This document shows positions 15,364 through 22,670 of a stretch of 64,000 bases of DNA, piece by piece. The notes under the pieces are model-generated. The model saw only the letters and a list, made by a program, of their open reading frames with translations. It was not told the DNA's origin and did no database searches. Within the stretch, counting starts at the first letter, position 1; each line of letters begins with the position of its first letter. Origin of the DNA: CBDFLT01 sp965249225. Its GTDB lineage: Bacteria; Chloroflexota; Dehalococcoidia; Lucifugimonadales; G963668185. Position numbers and translations under genes: made by a program. Location: positions 1 through 64,000 of the forward strand of contig CBDFLT010000004.1 in the NCBI GenBank assembly GCA_965249225.1, given 5' to 3'.

Positions 15364-17655
15364 GTGACGAAGGCATACGAGCCTAACGTAGTCCTGGCGA
15401 CTGAGAGCTTCGACGTGGTGGGAACGCGTCCAATTCGACACGATGGAGTGGACAAGGTAACCGGACGCGCACTATACGGCGCCGACTTTCACGCCCAGCC
15501 GCTCTTGTTTGGCAAGGTGTTGCGCAGCCCTCACGCCCACGCCAGCATCAAGTCCATCGACACCTCCAAAGCCGAAGCCCTGCCGGGCGTGCACGCCATC
15601 GTCACGGCTCAAGACCTCCCGGTAGGACCGCCCGACGAGATGGTGGACATGGGCGATGGCCCGGTCAACGTCAAGTACGCCCGGAACAACATCCTCGCCG
15701 ATAAGAAAGTGCTGTACAAGGGCCATGCAATCGCGGGCGTGGCCGCCGTGAGTCAGGCCGTGGCAGAGGACGCGCTGAGCTTGATTTCGGTGGACTACGA
15801 GGTCCTGCCAGCAGTGATGACGGCTCCCGAGGCCTTAGAGCCTACGGCGCCGATTCTCCATGACGATCTGTGTACTACCTATTTCGGCGAGAAGTCTGAC
15901 GAGCACAGCAACCTGGCGAGCCATTTCCAGCACAAGCTGGGAGATGTGGAGAAGGGTTTCCAGCAGGCGAGCGTGGTCATCGAGCGAGAGTTCGACACGG
16001 CGCCGGTCCACCACGGCTACATCGAGCCCCAGGTCGTGACCGCTCTGTGGAACTCCGAAGACAGGCTAACACTCTGGACAAGCACCCAGGGCGCATTTCG
16101 CGTTCGGGACGCGGTTTCCGTAGTACTTGCGATCCCTGTCTTCAACATCACAGTGGTGCCGATGGAGATCGGAGGTGGCTTTGGAGGCAAGCTGACGCTC
16201 TACGCTGAGCCGGTGGCGGCCCTCCTCTCTAGAAAGACGGGCCAACCGGTCAAGATAGTCATGACGCGCTCAGAGGTATTCGAGGGCACCGGCCCCTCCT
16301 CCGGCTCGCACATCCGAGTGAAGATGGGAGCGACCAGCGAGGGGCGAATTGTAGCCGCCTACGCCAACCTGGCATACGAGGCAGGGGGCTTTCCAGGGTC
16401 GTTTGTCGACACCGCGGCCAGGAACATGCTTTCGCCTTATGACATCCCAAACGTGACCATCGACTGCTTAGACGTAGTGGTCAACAAGACCAAGGCGGCA
16501 CCATACCGGGCTCCAGGGGTTTCCAATGCGGCCTTCGCCACGGAAAGTGTGATCGATGAGCTCGCTGAGAGGCTGCGAATTGAGCCCCTGGAACTTCGAC
16601 TGCGCAATATCGCCAGGGAAGGCACACGACTAGCCCATGGGCCGCGCCACAGCCGAATAGGCTGCGTCGAGGTCCTAGAGGCAATGAAGGACCATCCCCA
16701 CTGGAGCGCACCGCTGGAAGGTCCGAACCGCGGAAGGGGTATTGCGATAGGGTTCCAGTCGCACGATGGTCTCCCATCCAGCTGCACCCTCAGCGTCAAC
16801 AACGACGGCACCGTCAACCTGGTGGAGGGCTCGACGGACATAGGCGGGACGAGAACTTCGGTCGCCATGCAGGCAGCCGAGGTCCTTGGCATCAGCGCCG
16901 AGGACGTCCATCCCATGGTGGCCGACACCGACTCAATCGGATACACCTTCGACACCGGCGGCAGCCGGACGGCGTTCGCCACGGGCTGGGCCGCTTACGA
17001 GGCGGCCCAGGATGCCAAACGACAGCTCATCGACCGGGCGGCCAAAATCTGGGGAACAGACCCCGAGTCCATAGAGATGACGCGAGGGGTCCTGCGATCG
17101 AAACACGACCCGGAGCTCAAGATGACGTTCAAAAAGCTGGCCCGGATGCTAAACGAGACGGGAGGCCCTGTGTTGGGCATCGGAGCCGTCAATCCCTCAG
17201 GAGCGAGTGGATCGGCGGTGGGGAATATCGTAGACGTGGAGGTAGACCGGGAGACGGGCAAGGTGAACATTCTCCGCTACACCGTGGTACAAGACGCGGG
17301 AAAGGCTATCCACCCCAGCTACGTGGAGGGCCAGATGCAGGGTGGTACCGTCCAGGGCATCGGCTGGGCTCTTAACGAGGAGTACTTCTACGATGGCTCG
17401 GGCCGGATGGCCAACAGTACCTTCCTGGACTACAGGATGCCTCTAGGCCTGGACCTGCCCATGATCGACACGGTGATCGTGGAAGTCGCCAATCCTGGGC
17501 ACCCCTACGGAGCCAGGGGCCTGGGTGAGGCGTCCATCATCCCGCCGCCCTCGGCAATCGCCAACGCCATCTATAACGCGACCGGCGTGCGAATGGATGG
17601 GCTTCCCATGAAGCCCGAGGCAGTCATGTCCGCCATCTGGGCGCAACGGAAGTGA
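15364..17655 (+). CDS. Molybdopterin-binding large subunit, xanthine dehydrogenase/CoxL family
   Basis: A 763-residue large subunit of molybdenum hydroxylases. The start GTG 15364 has GGAGG 7 nt upstream; the frame is open 72 bp further, without a comparable site. Domain order: a/b hammerhead (about 18-135, RHDGVDKVTGRALYGADF), then Mo-cofactor domains with EIGGGFGGKLTLYAEP (about 264-279), APYRAPGVSNAAFATE and the C-terminal GLGEASIIPPPSAIANA, whose Glu is the usual catalytic base. The CODH CSFR loop is absent, so CO oxidation is unlikely. No FeS or FAD subunit genes are adjacent. Confidence 0.9.
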   Translation: MTKAYEPNVVLATESFDVVGTRPIRHDGVDKVTGRALYGADFHAQPLLFGKVLRSPHAHASIKSIDTSKAEALPGVHAIVTAQDLPVGPPDEMVDMGDGPVNVKYARNNILADKKVLYKGHAIAGVAAVSQAVAEDALSLISVDYEVLPAVMTAPEALEPTAPILHDDLCTTYFGEKSDEHSNLASHFQHKLGDVEKGFQQASVVIEREFDTAPVHHGYIEPQVVTALWNSEDRLTLWTSTQGAFRVRDAVSVVLAIPVFNITVVPMEIGGGFGGKLTLYAEPVAALLSRKTGQPVKIVMTRSEVFEGTGPSSGSHIRVKMGATSEGRIVAAYANLAYEAGGFPGSFVDTAARNMLSPYDIPNVTIDCLDVVVNKTKAAPYRAPGVSNAAFATESVIDELAERLRIEPLELRLRNIAREGTRLAHGPRHSRIGCVEVLEAMKDHPHWSAPLEGPNRGRGIAIGFQSHDGLPSSCTLSVNNDGTVNLVEGSTDIGGTRTSVAMQAAEVLGISAEDVHPMVADTDSIGYTFDTGGSRTAFATGWAAYEAAQDAKRQLIDRAAKIWGTDPESIEMTRGVLRSKHDPELKMTFKKLARMLNETGGPVLGIGAVNPSGASGSAVGNIVDVEVDRETGKVNILRYTVVQDAGKAIHPSYVEGQMQGGTVQGIGWALNEEYFYDGSGRMANSTFLDYRMPLGLDLPMIDTVIVEVANPGHPYGARGLGEASIIPPPSAIANAIYNATGVRMDGLPMKPEAVMSAIWAQRK

Positions 17656-17715
17656 CACGCGGCCCAGGCACTCGCAATTTAATATGGGGAAATGTCGACG
17701 AAAAGGAGACCGATT

Positions 17716-18576
17716 ATGGCTACACAGGAGTTCGACACAGTAAGCTACAAGTCAGACCAGCGCCAAAGTTGGGACTCCGTTGCCGCAGGCTGGAGCAGGT
17801 GGTGGCCGACGATCGAGAAGGGGACACAAATCGTCAGTGACCGTCTGGTGGAGTTGGCCGACATCCAGCCGGGACACAAAGTGCTTGATGTGGCCACCGG
17901 CATCGGCGAGCCTTGCCTGACCGCAGCCCGTCGGGTTGGCACTACAGGCAGCGTCATCGGAACAGACCTGTCTCCGCAGATGCTAGCCATCGGACGCGAA
18001 CGAGCAACGGCCCTGGGCCTGACAAACGTCGAGTTCCGGGAGATGGATGCCGAAGCCCTTGATTTCCCGGACGAGTCCTTCGATGGGGTCCTGTGCCGCT
18101 GGGGGCTGATGTTCCTGCCCAACCTGGCGGACACTCTGAGTGGTATCCATCGGCTGGTGGCCTCGGGTGGGAGACTCGCAGCAGCCGTATGGGGCGAGCC
18201 TCAAACCGTACCCATGCTCAGCCTGCCAATGGGGGTAATGCGGCAGATGATGGATGTGCCCGCACCGCCGCCGGGGGCACCGGGGCCGTTCAGCTTGAGC
18301 GATGCCGGTACCCTCGAGGAGGCTCTAAAGCATGCGGGCTTCACCGACGTCCACAGCGAACGCCTAAGCGTATCAATGGATGTTCCCTCGGTCGAAGCCT
18401 ACTTAAGCATGCTCCAGGATGTCGCCGCCCCGATCTCGGATGCGCTGGCCGACAAGCCCGCCGACCTGCGTGAGAAGGTCTGGCAGGCTATCGCCGATGC
18501 CGCGGGGCGCTACGCCACGGCGGATGGAACGATCCGGATGGAGAATGAGGCAATCTGTATAGCCGGCAGGCGCTAA
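17716..18576 (+). CDS. Class I SAM-dependent methyltransferase
   Basis: A 286-residue UbiE-like methyltransferase. Start ATG 17716 has AAGGAG 7 nt upstream. Motif I is VLDVATGIGEP (about 55-65); the acidic residue of motif II is in GTDLSPQML, then FREMDAEALDFPDESFDGVLCRWGLMF and motif III near GGRLAAAVWG. The C-terminal half, with VMRQMMDVPAPPPGAPGPF, is typical of methyltransferases acting on small lipophilic substrates. Substrate unknown. The gene lies 60 nt after the CoxL-like gene and ends at the comM fragment, tail to tail. Confidence 0.85.
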   Translation: MATQEFDTVSYKSDQRQSWDSVAAGWSRWWPTIEKGTQIVSDRLVELADIQPGHKVLDVATGIGEPCLTAARRVGTTGSVIGTDLSPQMLAIGRERATALGLTNVEFREMDAEALDFPDESFDGVLCRWGLMFLPNLADTLSGIHRLVASGGRLAAAVWGEPQTVPMLSLPMGVMRQMMDVPAPPPGAPGPFSLSDAGTLEEALKHAGFTDVHSERLSVSMDVPSVEAYLSMLQDVAAPISDALADKPADLREKVWQAIADAAGRYATADGTIRMENEAICIAGRR

Positions 18577-19052
18577 GCCCACCCGCCGGCACGGTACTGC
18601 AGGGCCTCGGCCAAGTGCGTTATTCCGACGGTCTCGGCACCCGCCAGGTCGGCTATCGTCCTGGACAGCTTGAGTACCCGGTGAAAGCCCCGCGCCGATA
18701 GGTGCATCTGTTTCATCGCGGCCTGAAGCAGGCCAGTAGCCGATTCGTCAGGCTTGCAGAATTTCCACACCTCTACAGGTCCCATCTCGGCGTTAGTGAG
18801 GGTTCCCGTGCCGTCGAACCTGTTGCGCTGGATCTGGGTGGCCTTGTTTACCCGCTGCCTGACCCCATCGGACGACTCGCCCTCACTTGGGGCAACCAGC
18901 TTCTCATAGTCAACCCGTGGGACCTCGATGAACAGGTCGATGCGGTCGAGAAGAGGGCCGCTGATGCGCCTCTTGTACCTGGCGACCTCACGGGGAGTGC
19001 ACACACACTCCTTCACGGGATCGCTGTAATACCCGCACGGGCATGGGTTCAT
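18573..19052 (-). pseudogene. comM: comM (YifB) C-terminal fragment, split by IS copy 2
   Basis: The 159-residue C-terminal part of a Mg-chelatase-like AAA+ ComM/YifB protein. It begins at MNPCPCGYYSD, the conserved cysteine motif after Walker B, and includes SGPLLDRIDLFIEV and the C-terminal helical domain (RGFHRVLKLSRTIADLAG). The N-terminal part lies at 20555-21724; removing the IS and one copy of the 9-bp duplication restores one frame through FMLVAAMNPCPCG, about 533 residues. ComM promotes branch migration in natural transformation. Neither half should work alone. Confidence 0.92.
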
Positions 19053-19055
19053 AGC
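19047..19055. repeat. 9-bp target-site duplication, left
   Basis: GTTCATAGC, repeated at 20597-20605 on the other side of IS copy 2. Deleting the IS and one repeat rejoins the comM frame. Confidence 0.9.
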
Positions 19056-19152
19056 TGTGTATCGTCAGCACATTTGGGACAGCTGATGGGGAATTGAGAA
19101 GCGACAATTAAGGCGATTGTCCTGGCTCAGGTAGGAGAGTAGATTCACGGAA

Positions 19153-19530
19153 GTGAAAGGAGCCAGGATGCAGGAAGTCAGTCGAAGCTACGATCAAGCC
19201 GACGAGAACGCGAGGCAGGTGGTCCGACGGACCAGAAACGTTACACGTCGCAAGTACACACCTGAGGAGAAGGTACGGATCGTCATAGAGGGGATCCGCG
19301 GGGAGATATCAGTCAGCGCCTTGTGCAGGCGAGAGGGAATCAACCCCGGGGTCTATTACAAGTGGCTCAAGGACTACATGGAGGCGGGCAAGTCGAGGCT
19401 GAAGGGTGACACGCTACGGGAGGCGAACAAGGCGGAGGTCGATGCCTTGAAGCGCGAGAACGAGCGGCTCAAGGAACTTGTTGCTCAGCTGTCGGTGGAG
19501 AACCTGGTCCTGAAAAAAAGCCTCGGTTAG
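19153..19530 (+). CDS. Transposase OrfA, copy 2
   Basis: A 125-residue OrfA with the same sequence as the copy at 124-501: helix-turn-helix plus leucine-rich coiled coil, with an A7 slippage site at 19513-19519 and the orfB ATG 5 bp after its stop. Confidence 0.9.
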   Translation: MKGARMQEVSRSYDQADENARQVVRRTRNVTRRKYTPEEKVRIVIEGIRGEISVSALCRREGINPGVYYKWLKDYMEAGKSRLKGDTLREANKAEVDALKRENERLKELVAQLSVENLVLKKSLG

Positions 19531-19535
19531 AGCCC

Positions 19536-20528
19536 ATGGGCAAGCCCTATGTGAGAAGGGAGGCCCAGCTCAAGGCGGAGGTCCTTCAGATCGTCGAGAG
19601 GTCTCCTCTGCCGGTCAGGCAGACCCTCCAAGAGTTGCAGATAGCACCCTCGACCTACTACCGCTGGAAGAGCAGGTATCGAGACAAGGGGTTTAACGGT
19701 CTGGTAGACCGGCCACCAGAGCCCAGGCGAGTGTGGAACCGGTTGGCTACAAAGCAAAGACGGTACGTGGTCAGGTATGCGTTGGAGCACCCATCGTTGA
19801 GCCCGAGAGAGGTGGCGACCACCCTGGTGGACGAACAGGTCATGTACGTCTCCGAGTCCACCGTATACCGGATACTGAAGGAAGCGGGGCTCATCAAGCC
19901 GCCCGAGACCAAGGGCTTCCCAGCAGGAAAGGAGTTTCACACCAAGACTGCCAGGCCCAATGAGCTATGGCAGACCGATGCCAGCTACTTCTTCGTGGTG
20001 GGTTGGGGCTACTACTACCTGATCAGCGTGCTGGATGACTATTCCAGGATGATCGTGGGCTGGAGGGTGCAGACCAGCATGAGCAGTGCCGACATCATCG
20101 ACGTGGTCCAGGATGCGGTGGAGTTCACCGGTCAACCGACGGCGCCTGTAGAGCCAGGTCCAGCCCTTCTGAGCGACAACGGTCCAGGCTTTCTGTCTAG
20201 GGCGTTGGACGAGTTCCTAAGGGCCAGGTTCATGAAACACATCTTCGCCTCACCTTTCCATCCCCAGACCAACGGCAAGTTGGAGCGGTACCATCGCACA
20301 GCCAAGGCTAAGGTCAACGTCTTTGTCCACCACAGCCTGGAAGAGCTTGTAGCGGCTATGGAGGGCTTCGTAAGGTACTACAACTACGAGCGCTATCACG
20401 AGGCTTTGGGGAACATCACGCCGGCGGATATGTACCACGGACGCCAAGACGCCATACTGGCGACGAGACAGGAGGTGAAGCAAAAGAGTCTAGCCGAACG
20501 GAGGTTGGCAAATCTGAGAACTGCCTGA
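19536..20528 (+). CDS. Transposase OrfB, copy 2
   Basis: A 330-residue DDE transposase with the same protein sequence as the copy at 507-1499 (WQTDASYF, LLSDNGPG, NGKLERYH). Four T-to-C differences relative to copy 1 (near 19965, 20053, 20078 and 20272) are all at third or silent first codon positions. Retention of the protein despite nucleotide change suggests recent selection for function or arrival of slightly different element lineages. Confidence 0.92.
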   Translation: MGKPYVRREAQLKAEVLQIVERSPLPVRQTLQELQIAPSTYYRWKSRYRDKGFNGLVDRPPEPRRVWNRLATKQRRYVVRYALEHPSLSPREVATTLVDEQVMYVSESTVYRILKEAGLIKPPETKGFPAGKEFHTKTARPNELWQTDASYFFVVGWGYYYLISVLDDYSRMIVGWRVQTSMSSADIIDVVQDAVEFTGQPTAPVEPGPALLSDNGPGFLSRALDEFLRARFMKHIFASPFHPQTNGKLERYHRTAKAKVNVFVHHSLEELVAAMEGFVRYYNYERYHEALGNITPADMYHGRQDAILATRQEVKQKSLAERRLANLRTA

Positions 20529-20554
20529 GCCGGTTAGCGTCCAAGTTGCACGCT

Positions 20555-21724
20555 TTAAAGGCTCCCCTTTTGTCCCACTTGTTTTGACGACGTACAGTTC
20601 ATAGCGGCGACGAGCATGAAGTTCGCGGGAAAGGTAACCGTCCCCTGGGCACGGCTGATTGTAACCACCTTGTCCTCGATGGGCTGCCTGAGCACCTCCA
20701 GACCGGTGTGACCGAACTCTGGAAGTTCGTCCAGAAACAGGACTCCTCTGTGACTCAAGGTGACCTCTCCCGGCCTGGGCTGCTTTCCGCCACCCACCAG
20801 ACCCGCGCTGGAGATGGTGTAATGGGGTGCCCTGAAAGTGCGCTCCGTTACGAGCACGGACGAGAGCGGAAGCAGGCCGCTGATGCTGTAGATCTTGGTA
20901 ATCTCCAGCGCCTCCTGGCGTGTTAGCATGGGCAAGATCGAAGGAAGCGCCCGCGCCAATAGGGTCTTTCCGCTCCCAGGAGGACCGCTCATCAGGATGT
21001 TGTGCGACCCCGACGCGGCGACCTCCAGCGCCCTCTTAGCGTGCTCCTGGCCCCGGATGTCGGCCAGGTCTACACCGCCGGTCAAACTCGACAACCTATC
21101 ACGTGCCTCGACGGAATCGCCATCGGACCCGGACAGAAGAGAGGTCACCATGTCGTCTCGGTCGGTGGGCACCGAATCGATGGACTCTTCTCCACGGAAG
21201 TGCGCAGTCAGCTGAGCCAGGTTGGACACGGGGACGATCTCGACGCCGTCCACAAGCGCGGCCTCGTTGGCGTCTGAGCTCGGCACGAAGACGGTTTTGC
21301 AGCCTTCGTCTCGAGCCACGACCACCATGGGAAGGATCCCGTTGGTATGCCTGAGGCCGCCATCCAGCGAGACCTCTCCAAGGAAAGCGGCTGATTCGGG
21401 AATCGAGGAGACCTGTCCCGAGCTCGTCAAAATCGCCATGGCGATGGGCAGGTCATAGACCGGGCCGGCCTTGCGGAGGTCGGCGGGCGCCAGGTTCACC
21501 GTGATGCGCCGCATCGGAAACTCGCACCCGGAGTTGCGAATCGCGGCCCTGACCCGCTCCCGCGCCTCCTGCACTGCAGGGTCAGGCAGGCCCACGATGG
21601 TGAACGAGGGCAGTCCGGGAGAGATGTCGACCTCTACTTCTACGATGTAGCCATCCAGGCCGACGACGGCACAGGTTTTGGTCTTAGCCAGCAAGGGCTC
21701 GGCTCCGCTGGGCAGCGTTATCAC
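20555..21724 (-). pseudogene. comM: comM (YifB) N-terminal fragment, split by IS copy 2
   Basis: The N-terminal 376 residues of ComM followed by about 13 codons read from the IS end. It carries the ChlI-like N-terminal domain (GLDGYIVEVEVDISPGLPSFTIVGLPD, RRITVNLAPADLRKAG), Walker A GPPGSGKT (about residue 245) and Walker B VLFLDELPEF. Truncation occurs just after FMLVAAMN. A folded N-terminal ATPase fragment could be made but would lack the sensor and C-terminal domains. Confidence 0.92.
20597..20605. repeat. 9-bp target-site duplication, right
   Basis: GTTCATAGC, the partner of the repeat at 19047-19055. Confidence 0.9.
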
Positions 21725-21786
21725 GGCCTATACTAAGAGCGGGGCACCCATCAGTCAATGGAATGCGGGACCTAACGGTTTCTACA

Positions 21787-22377
21787 CTAATTGAGGTCTA
21801 GGACAGAGGTCAGCTCCGACGGAATTTTCCGATTCAGCACCAACGTCGCACCCACAGTTGGTTTAACCTGGATCGTGAACTCCTTGTCCTCCACCAATGT
21901 GGTCGCTAGACCCGTGATGTCAACGCTGATCTCCACCGTCTCGCCGGGCTCGAGCAAAGGCCCGCCGCCGCTCAGCCAACTCGCCGTCCATGTGGTAAGG
22001 TTGGCGCTCTGGTCGGCGTCGATGTAGGTAACGATGGCCGCGTTGACCCCCGAAGTCGACAGGTTCACGGCCTCACCGCCCTTGGAGGCGTTCGTCAACT
22101 GGAACCTGACGTCGGAGACGTGTTGTGGCGGCGGAACCGCCCTAGTTATCGCCACCACCGACCCCTTGAGCACCAGTGTCGCGGAGGTTTCCTCCAGCGC
22201 TCCCACTATCGTCTCCTTGCTCTTCTCTGAGCTCAGGAGCCCTGTGCTCAGAACCGCAAAGGCGAACACGGATGCCACGACAACAAAGGCGATCAGCACG
22301 ATGGCGGTCTCAAGGCCGGTGATTCCCCGCTGCTCTTTTGCAAATTGAATCGTAGGCCTACCCTCCGCTACCAGCAT
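21787..22377 (-). CDS. Archaellin-like (archaeal flagellin family) protein
   Basis: About 196 residues. The N-terminus holds a class III signal peptide: KEQRG followed by ITGLETAIVLIAFVVVASVF, the hallmark of archaellins, normally cut after RG by a PibD/FlaK-type peptidase. The following hydrophobic helix (FVVVASVFAFAVLSTGLL) would form the filament core. The rest is a beta-rich domain (TLVLKGSVVAITRA...VRFQLTNASKG...VNLSTSGVNAAIVTYID) as in FlaB. No archaellum motor genes are in the window. Start unclear: ATG 22377 used; TTG 22383 possible; neither has a strong RBS. Confidence 0.85.
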   Translation of the reverse strand: MLVAEGRPTIQFAKEQRGITGLETAIVLIAFVVVASVFAFAVLSTGLLSSEKSKETIVGALEETSATLVLKGSVVAITRAVPPPQHVSDVRFQLTNASKGGEAVNLSTSGVNAAIVTYIDADQSANLTTWTASWLSGGGPLLEPGETVEISVDITGLATTLVEDKEFTIQVKPTVGATLVLNRKIPSELTSVLDLN

Positions 22378-22596
22378 CCGCAAGAGTTACCATTTTCATT
22401 GGACCACCCTGTCCACCGCCTAAATTCGCCCCTTGACCTACCCAGTCCCATTGTACCAGCAACCCTTTACCCCACCGTTCTCTCGGTCGACTATCTGGAC
22501 AACCATACCGTCCAGGACCATCGTGGGCGGCTGATGACCATGCTCTGGCAGCTATGTAAACCGGTGAGCCGAACAGAGCCGACCTTTCAACGGCCC

Positions 22597-22631
22597 AAAA
22601 AGGGGCACTTCCGATTTTCTCGGAGGTGCCC
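22597..22631 (-). terminator. Rho-independent terminator of the PKD/FIMAH gene
   Basis: On the minus strand GGGCACCTCCG and CGGAAGTGCCC pair at 10 of 11 positions around a 7-nt loop and are followed by CTTTTT, about 40 nt after the stop codon. It separates the PKD gene from the archaellin gene, so the latter probably has its own promoter in 22384-22596, where I see no strong hexamer pair. Confidence 0.75.
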
Positions 22632-22670
22632 TGACATTCCAGAACCGTTCTTCTTGGCTTTGTCCCCTTA

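Larger units (their letters stand above)
19056..20596 (+). mobile_element. IS3-like insertion sequence, copy 2, inside comM
   Basis: A 1541-bp element with the same ends as copy 1. It is flanked by a perfect 9-bp direct repeat, GTTCATAGC, at 19047-19055 and 20597-20605, the target-site duplication. The host gene comM is interrupted at the codons for AAMN. Compared with copy 1 I see four differences in orfB, all synonymous T/C changes, so both transposases remain intact. Confidence 0.95.

Noticed and set aside
15364..17655. Carbon monoxide dehydrogenase large subunit (coxL)
   Set aside because: The form I CODH active-site loop with its Cys is not present and no coxM/coxS genes are adjacent.
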